Shown one piece after another: positions 51,427-59,452 of a DNA stretch of 64,000 nucleotides. The notes beneath the pieces were generated by a model that saw only the letters and a program-made list of their open reading frames with translations, was not told the DNA's origin and ran no database searches. The translations under genes were made by a program, and so were the position numbers. Source of the stretch: Fibrobacter sp. (GTDB taxonomy: Bacteria > Fibrobacterota > Fibrobacteria > Fibrobacterales > Fibrobacteraceae); the NCBI GenBank assembly GCA_017965445.1, contig JAGCPZ010000062.1:1-64000 (forward strand), in the 5' to 3' direction. How positions within the stretch are numbered: the stretch's first letter is position 1; the number at the start of each line of letters is the position of its first letter.

Positions 51427-54153
51427 CTACTTCACGAAGCGTTCGATTTCAGCGACGGAGTTTGCAACGCGGTTCTTGAAATTCCAGATGCGGGCGAAGG
51501 TCTTGCCGTAACGTTCGAGGATAACGCGATTATCCAAGATAAGGACCTTGCCAGAATCGGAATCAGAACGCAAGAGACGACCGATGCCCTGACGGAGTTC
51601 GATATAAGCTTCCGGGACAAAGAAATCCTTGAAGAAGTTCTTGTTTGCCGCTTTCATTTCGTTCGTGAGACCAGCAACAAGCGGGTCGGACGGGTTCGGG
51701 AACGGAAGCTTCGTGATGACGAGCAGCTTGAGCGCATCGCCCGGGAAATCGACGCCTTCCCAAAGACTCTGGCAGCCAAGGAGGCAGGCGCCACGTTCCT
51801 TACGGAACATCGCAACGAGGCCATCCAGCGAGCCATCGACGTGCTGGCAAAGCAAAAGTTTCTTGCGTTCGGCAAATGCAGGGGCAAGTGCGGCCTGAGC
51901 CTTCATCATGGTCGCTACACTTGTAAAGAGCACCATCGTATTTTCTTCGATAGACGGGAGCACCTTCAAGAGCGTGTCGTTCAAGGCATCGCCAAATTCC
52001 GGCATCGAGGGCTTCGGCAAGAACTTCGCGACCATCACGGAACGGCGTTCGTTCACATCGGAGGGTTCCGTATAAACGCGCACAAACGGTTGCTTGCTCA
52101 AGCGGAGGCTATCCATGCCCATTTTCTGCAAGAAGTACGTGAGGTCGGCTTGCACAGAAAGCGTTGCCGAGGTGAATGTCGCCGACTTGATCCACGGATA
52201 GAATTTTTCTCTCCAGATGTTGCCGGAATGGAGCGGAAGCGCATGCAGCTTGATGGTGTGCGGATTGAAGGGTTCTTCCATGTAGAAGACCCAATCGGCA
52301 CGGCCCGCCTTTGTTACAAATTCAAAGTCCGATATGAAGTGGTCGATTTCGGTCATACGGCCGGCAAGGTCGTTCACTACGCCTCTCAGGGAATCGACTT
52401 CCGCAGTCGCCGCAACAAGCTTGTCAGCCAAGGCACGGGCATTGGCGTACTGTTCAAGGAACGTGGCCGGATCCGCTTCGTATTCCGCCAGAATGCTATT
52501 GGAGTACGTTAAACCGCCACGACCGTTTTTCTGCTTCGAAAGTTTCTTGCCAATCTTCATGAAGAAACGGTGCAAGTTCTTTTCGGCCTCGGCGAGGGAT
52601 TCAGAAAGTTTGTCACAAATTTCGTGAAGTTCCGGCTGTTCGGCAGGGATGCGGCTCGCGATTTCGGCAATAAGGCCGTCACCGCCAACCTTGGAGGGTT
52701 CAAGCGTCTTGGCGACATTCCTGAATCCAAAGAACGAAATGGAACGTCCAAACGCCTGGTTGCTAATTTCGGGCAGGCGGTGCGCTTCGTCAAATACGAT
52801 ATGCTCGTAAGACGGGAGCAACGCAAAATCCAGTTGCAGGTCGGCAAGGAAAAGCGAATGGTTCACAAGCACCATGTTCGCGTTCATCGCCTTGCGTTTT
52901 GCAATGAGAGCCGGGCAGTGATCGCGATGCGGGCATTTTTCGCCGAGGCACGAGGAGGCATTGCTCGAAAGCTTGGACCAGAGCACTCTATTGCGCGCTT
53001 GACTAAAGGAATTGCAGTCGTTGATGTCGCCGGTTTCTGTCGTCATTACCCACGGGATAAGTGCCATGAAGGAATCACGTTCTTCCGCCGAAAGCAGCTT
53101 CTGTGGATGCATCAACAATTCTTCGAACTTGCGGAGGCAAAGGTAATTGTCGCGGCCTTTCAAAACAGCCGGGCGAAGCTCGCCATTGTATATCTTTGCA
53201 ATCTGCGGGATGGACTCGTTCCAGAGTTGTTCCTGCAAAGTGCGAGTCGCAGTACTGATAATCACGCGCTCGCCCGTAATTGCCTTGTTCGCCGCCGTAA
53301 CGAGGTAAGACAAAGTCTTTCCGGAACCGGTGGGAGCTTCAAGAACGCAAAGCCCTCCCTTGTACATGTTGCGTTCCATGACGGAGGCAAAATCTTGCTG
53401 GTTGTGGCGCGGCTTGTAGTCTTCGATGAAGAACGAAATAAAGCCGCCTTCCTTAAAGAACTCGCTCACACGCGGAGCCTTGGACTTGGGCAAAGCTTCC
53501 TGCGCAGGGACGGGAGGTAAACTGTACTTCGGAGCGGCAAGCGGTTCTGCCTTTGTCGCAAAAAGCGTTTCGTAACCGGAACATTCGGCAACCTTGGAAA
53601 GCGCATCGAAAAGCCACGGATCCATCGAAGAAATCTTTTCCAGGGACTTTACAAACAAACGCCCGCAAGCATCGGCATCGGGCAAAGCGCGGTGCGCGCG
53701 GCTGCGTTCGATTTCGAGTTCCTGCACCAATGTGTCGAGGCGATGGTTCGGAACATTCTGAAATGCGATACGAGAAAGAGTCAGTGAATCCCAGAACACG
53801 TGGGAGTCATAGGAAATCCCGACCTTAGAAAAAGTCTGCTTGAGGAACTTGGAATCAAAAAGCGCATTATGGGCGACAATCGGAAGTTCTCCGATAAACG
53901 AACAAATCTGTCCGGCCACCGTTGCAAAATCCGGAGCTTCCGCCAAATCGTCCTTGCTAATACCCGTCAGCGTTTCAATAAAAGGACGGAGTTCCGCAGA
54001 AGTCGGCTTGACCAAGAAATCTATATTTTCTTTCGGTTCGCCATTTTCAAAGCGAACAAGCGCGACTTCTATAATTTCATCTTTTTCAAAATCAAGACCT
54101 GTTGTTTCCAAGTCAAGCGCCACAAATGCAGGAACTCTTTCCATTTTTTCCAT
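51427..54153 (-). CDS. dinG: DinG-like superfamily 2 helicase with N-terminal 3'-5' exonuclease
   Basis: 908 aa. Residues 1-170 are a DEDDh exonuclease (ALDLETTGLD, VAHNALFDSKFL, HRALPDADACGRL). Residues about 255-908 are an XPD/DinG helicase: Walker A EAPTGSGKTLSYL, DEAH in HIVFDEAHRLPEI, four Cys that can hold a 4Fe-4S cluster (LCLRKF, CLGEKCPHRDHCP), GCQSLWEGVDFPGDAL and the arginine-finger motif QGIGRLLRSD. It unwinds DNA or R-loops 5' to 3'; the Firmicutes DinG type has the same fused exonuclease. Starts 3 bp after the Ig-like lipoprotein gene. Confidence 0.93.
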   Translation of the reverse strand: MEKMERVPAFVALDLETTGLDFEKDEIIEVALVRFENGEPKENIDFLVKPTSAELRPFIETLTGISKDDLAEAPDFATVAGQICSFIGELPIVAHNALFDSKFLKQTFSKVGISYDSHVFWDSLTLSRIAFQNVPNHRLDTLVQELEIERSRAHRALPDADACGRLFVKSLEKISSMDPWLFDALSKVAECSGYETLFATKAEPLAAPKYSLPPVPAQEALPKSKAPRVSEFFKEGGFISFFIEDYKPRHNQQDFASVMERNMYKGGLCVLEAPTGSGKTLSYLVTAANKAITGERVIISTATRTLQEQLWNESIPQIAKIYNGELRPAVLKGRDNYLCLRKFEELLMHPQKLLSAEERDSFMALIPWVMTTETGDINDCNSFSQARNRVLWSKLSSNASSCLGEKCPHRDHCPALIAKRKAMNANMVLVNHSLFLADLQLDFALLPSYEHIVFDEAHRLPEISNQAFGRSISFFGFRNVAKTLEPSKVGGDGLIAEIASRIPAEQPELHEICDKLSESLAEAEKNLHRFFMKIGKKLSKQKNGRGGLTYSNSILAEYEADPATFLEQYANARALADKLVAATAEVDSLRGVVNDLAGRMTEIDHFISDFEFVTKAGRADWVFYMEEPFNPHTIKLHALPLHSGNIWREKFYPWIKSATFTSATLSVQADLTYFLQKMGMDSLRLSKQPFVRVYTEPSDVNERRSVMVAKFLPKPSMPEFGDALNDTLLKVLPSIEENTMVLFTSVATMMKAQAALAPAFAERKKLLLCQHVDGSLDGLVAMFRKERGACLLGCQSLWEGVDFPGDALKLLVITKLPFPNPSDPLVAGLTNEMKAANKNFFKDFFVPEAYIELRQGIGRLLRSDSDSGKVLILDNRVILERYGKTFARIWNFKNRVANSVAEIERFVK

Positions 54154-54156
54154 CCT

Positions 54157-55932
54157 TTAAGGTAATGCCGGCAATTGCGGCATCAATTGTTCTAGATCGT
54201 TCGCTCCACTCTTTATCTTTAAAGTATCAAGCGGCGCTCGCCATGCAGAACCGTATTTGAAAGGGTGCAAAGATCCGCCACTTGGCGAATCCGACCCTTC
54301 TTCTGTGTAATAATAGTCAATAATGTAGCCTCCCTCAACAAGGTCGTTGAAAGAAAAGGCCCCATAAGCGGAACACTTCGCATATTCAAACTTGCCAGTC
54401 TCTACAGATTTAAGCCGAACAACAGCTCCCGTCTTGGCACCAGAGATTTTACCCACAAGCGAAGCAAGTTTTAGTTTGGAAATAGTTTCAAATGTAAGCT
54501 TGCTTTGATACTTTATTTCAACCACGGTATCACGAACGCCGTTACTGTCCGCCTTCGCCAAGGTCGTATCGCGGTACCCGCGCAACAGATTGAACTTGGT
54601 ATCCGTTGGCCAAGGAGCGTCACGTTTCACAACATAACGGATCGGGTCCAGCCTTTCGACCGAGACCTGAACGGTATCCTTGCCTTCGACGATAAAGAAC
54701 AAGTCCATCAGGGAATCCAGCACAGGCTTATTGTAAATCACGACCAGCGAATCATCCGGGAAAGCGTTTTTCGCCTTGCCCTTGACTTGAACTGTTTGAA
54801 TTGCCGGAGCAAGCGTGTCACCTTCCATTTCCTTCCATTCGATTTCAGCATAGTTCCTTGCCGTGTCCAGAGCGCGAGACAGCGAATCCTTGGCGTTACG
54901 GCAGTAGAACTTGTACAGGACTTCGTCTTTCGGTTTCGGGTCAAAGTAAAAGCGCGGCGCACTGGAAATTCCGAGATAAACAAGTCGCGGATAGAGCGTA
55001 TCGCCATTGGGCGAAGCGAGGTAACAGTTCGATGTATCCGCAAAAGCTGAATCGAAATACACATGGCGCGTAAAGTTCGCTTCGAGCACATCCTTATAAG
55101 GCTGCGTCACATTGTCGAGTTCCATCAGAGAAGTGTCCTGATCCGCAAGGGCAATCCACAACGTGTCCTGCGTCGATTCGCTCAGTTGCAAGTCCGAAAC
55201 CCAGACGCCTGCCAGTTCCGACGACGGTTCAATCTTATGGTTTCCATTTCCATCGACAAACGCAACAACGCGGTAATGCCCAGGCTTAAGCCCCGTAAAG
55301 GTGAAGCTCCCTATACTATCCGCTGCCGTGATGTAAAGCGGTTCTTCCTTCGTGAGCATCGGGAGCGAATCCAGCACCTGCGTCACCGTATCGCGGTACT
55401 TCTGGAGGAACCGTTTTGTTTCGCGTTCGGCGCCCATCAAGTAAAGTCCAACGCTGGGGTACGATCTTTTACGGACAAGCGAATCAGGCACCATCACGCG
55501 GCCAGAAAGCGTAAGCGAATCAATAGTCGCACCCGTCGAGAATACGACATGGAACGGCTTTGCAAGCGCATTCCCGTGCAAGTCCTTGATGCCTCCCGCA
55601 AATGTGACCGTATAAGTCGTCCCTGTATCAAGTTCAGCTTTCGAATACACTTCGAGCGTCTTGCCGTGGACTTCATACTTCAACTTTTTTTCTATCGGTG
55701 GCGAAATAGAAATGGCACCTCGCGGAATCGAGGCGTTAATCCATTCGTCAAATTCCAATTTCACATAAAGTTCATTCGGATGGTTCGCTGTCTTTGGCGC
55801 TGGGGACATAGCGGCGACACGCGGCGGAAGTTTATCCTCGGGGCCGCCAGAGGGAGCCACCTGCGTTGCGCAAGCGACCATCATCAGGCATGACGCCAAG
55901 AAATATGCGACCTTCGAAAGACTCATTCTCAC
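54157..55932 (-). CDS. Lipoprotein with Ig-like (SbsA-type) domain
   Basis: 591 aa. Lipobox SCLMMVAC at about residue 21, then QVAPSGGPEDKLPP, a sequence shared by Bacteroidetes 'Ig-like domain-containing' lipoproteins. Residues about 38-130 are an SbsA-type Ig domain (LYVKLEFDEWINA ... TTYTVTFAGGIKDLHGN). Further beta-sandwich units follow, with FTGLKPGHYRVVAFVDGNGNH (carboxypeptidase-regulatory-like). Its start overlaps the lepB stop codon (ATGA), so it is coupled to signal peptidase I. Role unknown; outer-surface location likely. Confidence 0.8.
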   Translation of the reverse strand: MRMSLSKVAYFLASCLMMVACATQVAPSGGPEDKLPPRVAAMSPAPKTANHPNELYVKLEFDEWINASIPRGAISISPPIEKKLKYEVHGKTLEVYSKAELDTGTTYTVTFAGGIKDLHGNALAKPFHVVFSTGATIDSLTLSGRVMVPDSLVRKRSYPSVGLYLMGAERETKRFLQKYRDTVTQVLDSLPMLTKEEPLYITAADSIGSFTFTGLKPGHYRVVAFVDGNGNHKIEPSSELAGVWVSDLQLSESTQDTLWIALADQDTSLMELDNVTQPYKDVLEANFTRHVYFDSAFADTSNCYLASPNGDTLYPRLVYLGISSAPRFYFDPKPKDEVLYKFYCRNAKDSLSRALDTARNYAEIEWKEMEGDTLAPAIQTVQVKGKAKNAFPDDSLVVIYNKPVLDSLMDLFFIVEGKDTVQVSVERLDPIRYVVKRDAPWPTDTKFNLLRGYRDTTLAKADSNGVRDTVVEIKYQSKLTFETISKLKLASLVGKISGAKTGAVVRLKSVETGKFEYAKCSAYGAFSFNDLVEGGYIIDYYYTEEGSDSPSGGSLHPFKYGSAWRAPLDTLKIKSGANDLEQLMPQLPALP

Positions 55933-57275
55933 TTGATCAAGTCAATGATTTTACCAATGCGAGTATAACGAATACGGAACGGGATACGCCACCAAGTCAA
56001 CGGATTTCCAAGAGCAAACTTCTGGTCGTCGTTTTCAAAGGAGAAGTAGATGACAAAAGCCTTTGCGCGGATATTGCGCAGCGAAACAAAGCCCCAGTAG
56101 CGGCTATCGGCAGAATTATCGCGGTTATCGCCCATCATAAAATACTGCGGATATTTGACAACGTAACGGTCAATTTTTTCGGAACCCAGGTAAAGAGCTT
56201 TTTTGATTTCAAAGTGATTGTTCTCCACGACTGCGGCAGAATCTGTAGAATCCTGCGCCGGCACCATGTTCAAGCGCTTCACGTTGCCCTCGAGATCCTG
56301 AAGGATGGAACCTTCGAAAGACATATAACTCACAGGGCGGGTAAAGCCACTATTCAAATTCGGGTCGTGGGGATCGAGCAGAGGCAAAAAGCCTATCTTC
56401 GCCAGTTCCCTAAAATAGCTGAACGGCATCGAGCCGGACAACGTGTCGCCGAGCGTGAGGCGCTGCTGAACAACCTTCTGGTTGCGGGAAAGCATTGCAT
56501 TTAACACAAGACCGCGATCGTTTTCTACAGGGAACCTAAAATCATTGAACACGTAATTGTTGCTTTCAACTCCGTTGCGCAAGAGCGAAATTTCCAGACT
56601 CACAGACGAATCCGGGTTTTCTTGCGTGACAAGCGAACGCAACCACCAAAGCTTTATCATCGGTAACGAATCGACGTACAGCGTATCGCCTACGGATGGC
56701 ACGACAAATTCCTCGACTTCGTCCCTCGGCGAAAGTGTGCGGACACTAGCCGTCCACTTGCCAAAAGCGGGGAGCGAATCCTGACGCTTGCCATTCAAGA
56801 AAAGCTTACCGCCATGCACGGCAACCGTATCGCCACTCACTGCAACGCAACGCTTGATGTAATCCTTCGGACCGTCGGCGTAATGCACCAAGTGCGGCTG
56901 GCCTTTTTCGGGAGAATGATCCCAGTAGTAGTTGCCCAGCATAAGTGCATTGAACAAGTGCGTGTAGCGCTTGGGATTGTTATCGGGATATTCCGGCTCG
57001 CCCGGATAGCGGAAAATAACGACATCGCCACGTTCTGGTTCTGCATACCCCGGGAACTTCTGGTTCGAGAACGGAATCGGGGAACCATAAGTGAACTTGA
57101 GGCCAAGCAAAAAGTCTCCCGTCTTCAATGAATCTTCCATGGATCCGCTGGGAATCTGGAAGGCCTGGATAACGTACTGGATAACGATTAACGCAAGGAC
57201 AACCGGGACAATAACTTCACGTGTAAATGATTTCAAAAATTTCTTTGTCGATTTTTTTTCAGGTGTCTGTTCCAT
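55929..57275 (-). CDS. lepB: Signal peptidase I
   Basis: 448 aa from the ATG at 57275 (GGGAG 5 nt upstream). One N-terminal membrane helix (about 20-38), then catalytic Ser45 in QIPSGSMEDSL, box C/D with Lys141 in YIKRCVAVSGDTV, and box E MMGDNRDNSADSRYWGFV. It cuts signal peptides at the outer face of the inner membrane. It is much longer than typical enzymes (180-330 aa) because of an insertion of about 200 residues between boxes D and E. In the order nlpE-like, LytTR regulator, lepB, Ig-lipoprotein, dinG, with overlaps or gaps of at most 12 bp. Confidence 0.93.
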   Translation of the reverse strand: MEQTPEKKSTKKFLKSFTREVIVPVVLALIVIQYVIQAFQIPSGSMEDSLKTGDFLLGLKFTYGSPIPFSNQKFPGYAEPERGDVVIFRYPGEPEYPDNNPKRYTHLFNALMLGNYYWDHSPEKGQPHLVHYADGPKDYIKRCVAVSGDTVAVHGGKLFLNGKRQDSLPAFGKWTASVRTLSPRDEVEEFVVPSVGDTLYVDSLPMIKLWWLRSLVTQENPDSSVSLEISLLRNGVESNNYVFNDFRFPVENDRGLVLNAMLSRNQKVVQQRLTLGDTLSGSMPFSYFRELAKIGFLPLLDPHDPNLNSGFTRPVSYMSFEGSILQDLEGNVKRLNMVPAQDSTDSAAVVENNHFEIKKALYLGSEKIDRYVVKYPQYFMMGDNRDNSADSRYWGFVSLRNIRAKAFVIYFSFENDDQKFALGNPLTWWRIPFRIRYTRIGKIIDLIK

Positions 57276-57287
57276 CAAAACTCCCAA

Positions 57288-58052
57288 TTACAGACTCTTA
57301 ACAGTTTTCACAAAATTGCGGCTCACGGTAATCTGGGTCCTGTTCTTGTCCCGCAAGACAATGCACAGGCGCCCAGCATCGTTCTTCCGAATTTCGGCGA
57401 TATAGTCAATAGCAACCAAGTGCGCTCGGTGCACACGAACAAACTGGCGCGGGTCGAGCCGCTTTTCCAGTTCCACAAGCGTTTGGTCAATCACGTACTG
57501 CGTCGTCGTGGTGTAGGCCGTTGTGTATTTTTCTTCGCTCTGGAAACGGATAACTTCGTCCATGTTCACAAGCAGAATGCGGTCGGACTGCTTTACCTGC
57601 AACCTTTGCATGTATAGCCCGCTCGCACTCATCAGTTCCTTGAACTTGTCCCAGGAGAAATCCGCAGGCATCCCTAGCCCACCCTCGTGCGGCATACGCT
57701 TGCGGAGCTTGGCCATCGTCGAAGCGAGTCGTTCCGGGTCAATCGGCTTCAAGAGATAATCAACGGTATTTTCTTCGTAGGCACGCAGCGCAAAGTTATC
57801 GTAAGCCGTCGTAAACACGATAAGCGGAATGTCATCTTCGTTCAACGACTTCAACACCTCAAACGCATCCATGTCCGGCATCTGGATATCGAGAAAAACG
57901 ACATCCGGATCAAGCTCATGTATCTTCTGGATTGTCTGCGCACCAGAACCGGCTTCACCCAAAATTTCCAATTCGCCCGAATACGCTTCGAGCAAAGAGC
58001 GCATGCGCACACGAGCAAGAGGTTCATCATCAGCTATCAAGACAGTAAACAA
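57288..58052 (-). CDS. LytTR-family response regulator
   Basis: 254 aa. Receiver domain with acidic pocket (IADDEP) and phospho-acceptor Asp55 in VVFLDIQMPD, a Thr at TTAYD and Lys at LLKPID. Residues about 140-254 form a LytTR DNA-binding domain (LLVNMDEVIRFQSEEKYTTAYT, QFVRVHRAHLVAIDYI). No histidine kinase is next to it. Encoded between an NlpE-like lipoprotein gene (12 bp upstream) and lepB, which suggests control of envelope or secretion functions. Confidence 0.92.
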   Translation of the reverse strand: MFTVLIADDEPLARVRMRSLLEAYSGELEILGEAGSGAQTIQKIHELDPDVVFLDIQMPDMDAFEVLKSLNEDDIPLIVFTTAYDNFALRAYEENTVDYLLKPIDPERLASTMAKLRKRMPHEGGLGMPADFSWDKFKELMSASGLYMQRLQVKQSDRILLVNMDEVIRFQSEEKYTTAYTTTTQYVIDQTLVELEKRLDPRQFVRVHRAHLVAIDYIAEIRKNDAGRLCIVLRDKNRTQITVSRNFVKTVKSL

Positions 58053-58064
58053 TTTTTTGGCCCC

Positions 58065-58493
58065 TTACTTGTTAATCTTTTTATAGAAACGCACCATGAC
58101 GGCTTTTAAGCCATCGGCATCGCGATAGACGTCACCCGCTTTCATAAAGGCGAGATTTCCCACCTTGTCGCGCTTGAAAACCCAATGGGCCTCGTTATCC
58201 GAAAAGCTGATTTTCGCGATACTATCCGCATACACGAATGTCCCATGCAGCGTATCAACAGACACAGAATCCAGAACCTTCGTCCGCACAGCGAGAACCT
58301 TGCCATCCTCGAACAAGTCCATATCGACCTTGAGCAACTTGCAGTCGTCACACGGCAACCGTCCGGAATAATAGCCGAAAACGGTCGCAGGGATTTCCAC
58401 AGGTGGCAAATCCGGGAGCGGCTCCGACTTTTCTTCGGAACAAGCAACAAAAAGTCCGCAAAGCAATGCGGATAGCGCACAGGCATACTTCAT
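58065..58493 (-). CDS. NlpE-like lipoprotein
   Basis: 142 aa. Lipobox LFVAC at about residue 18. The mature domain contains GYYSGRLPCDDCKLLKVDMDLFEDG, matching the N-terminal NlpE domain with its CxxC pair; the second NlpE domain is missing. In E. coli NlpE reports surface contact and lipoprotein-sorting stress to Cpx. Here it stands right before a response-regulator gene, so it may feed that regulator (inference). TAGATT lies 6 nt before the ATG. Confidence 0.8.
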   Translation of the reverse strand: MKYACALSALLCGLFVACSEEKSEPLPDLPPVEIPATVFGYYSGRLPCDDCKLLKVDMDLFEDGKVLAVRTKVLDSVSVDTLHGTFVYADSIAKISFSDNEAHWVFKRDKVGNLAFMKAGDVYRDADGLKAVMVRFYKKINK

Positions 58494-58499
58494 GCCGAA

Positions 58500-58505
58500 A
58501 ATCTA
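58500..58505 (-). promoter_or_regulatory. -10-like hexamer TAGATT, 6 nt before the start at 58493
   Basis: On the minus strand TAGATT is followed by TTCGGC and the ATG; no ribosome binding site. Putative promoter of the nlpE-like/lepB/dinG operon. Confidence 0.4.
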
Positions 58506-58537
58506 AAAATTTTCAAACAGGAAAAATGGACGGAATC

Positions 58538-59422
58538 TTAAAATCCGGTAGAATAGACCACTCTAAAGCCAATGGTCTCCTTGGACTGCACCGGATTGAG
58601 CTTTTCACGTTCCTTCGGAGCAAGTACACTTACCTTATCCGACCAGCCACCGCCGCGGATAACGCGATACGTCCCCTTTGTGGGCCCGGTATAATTGTCG
58701 ATCTTTTTTTTCGGATAAGCGTCATACCAGTCGTTGACCCATTCCGCGACGTTACCGGCCATATCGTAAAGCCCATATTCGTTCGGGATTCTTTGAGCAA
58801 CTTCGTCGGGGCCAGAAGTTTGTCCATAATACGCGTATTTGGAAGCGACATCCGTGTCCCAATAATAAGTCGTCGTCTTGCCCCCGCGAGCCGCGATTTC
58901 CCATTCATTTTCAGTCGGGAGCCTCACAGCCTTTGCGGCATAATCGATGGTCAAATCGACCAATGTGGAGTCACCGGCAATGGACTTATAGACATAAGCT
59001 GTGTCAAATCCAGCAAGCTTCGAGAACGCATTGCAAAAGAGGGCTGCGCGATACCAGTTCACATTGGAAACAGCGCGTTCATCGCCTATTTTGGACTGTT
59101 TCAGGAGAGAATTCATAACAAACTTATAGAGCTTCTGCGTCACCTCCGTCGTCGCAACAGAAAACGAATTCACGGAAAACTCGTTGACGCCGCGAGTTAT
59201 AAACGCATTGGGAATTTTTTTCCACTCAAGCATATCGAAAACAGATGAGGAATCCCCGCCTGGGCCATTGCTCGAAGACGACTTTGAAACGGAACCGGAC
59301 GAAGCAGCATTGTCGATAACCGAAATATCCGGGCCTTCAGCAGTTTCACCGGAGGCCGTACATGCGGCAAGCGCAAAGAGCGCAAGCGACAAACTCCATA
59401 ACAAACAAAGTCTTTGCCACAT
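58538..59422 (-). CDS. Lipoprotein with FGE-sulfatase (SUMF1-like) domain
   Basis: 294 aa from the ATG at 59422. Lipobox LFALAAC near residue 20, a Ser/Gly linker, then a formylglycine-generating-enzyme-like C-type-lectin fold: VATTEVTQKLYKFVMN, VNWYRAALFCNAFSK, VRLPTENEWEIAARGG, YGLYDMAGNVAEWVNDWYD, RVIRGGGWSD and TIGFRVV. The two catalytic Cys of true FGE are not visible, so a binding role at the cell surface is more likely than sulfatase maturation. Separated from the M6-like gene by 30 bp. Confidence 0.85.
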   Translation of the reverse strand: MWQRLCLLWSLSLALFALAACTASGETAEGPDISVIDNAASSGSVSKSSSSNGPGGDSSSVFDMLEWKKIPNAFITRGVNEFSVNSFSVATTEVTQKLYKFVMNSLLKQSKIGDERAVSNVNWYRAALFCNAFSKLAGFDTAYVYKSIAGDSTLVDLTIDYAAKAVRLPTENEWEIAARGGKTTTYYWDTDVASKYAYYGQTSGPDEVAQRIPNEYGLYDMAGNVAEWVNDWYDAYPKKKIDNYTGPTKGTYRVIRGGGWSDKVSVLAPKEREKLNPVQSKETIGFRVVYSTGF

Positions 59423-59452
59423 GATCAGCCCCTTCTGCAATCAACTCCACCG

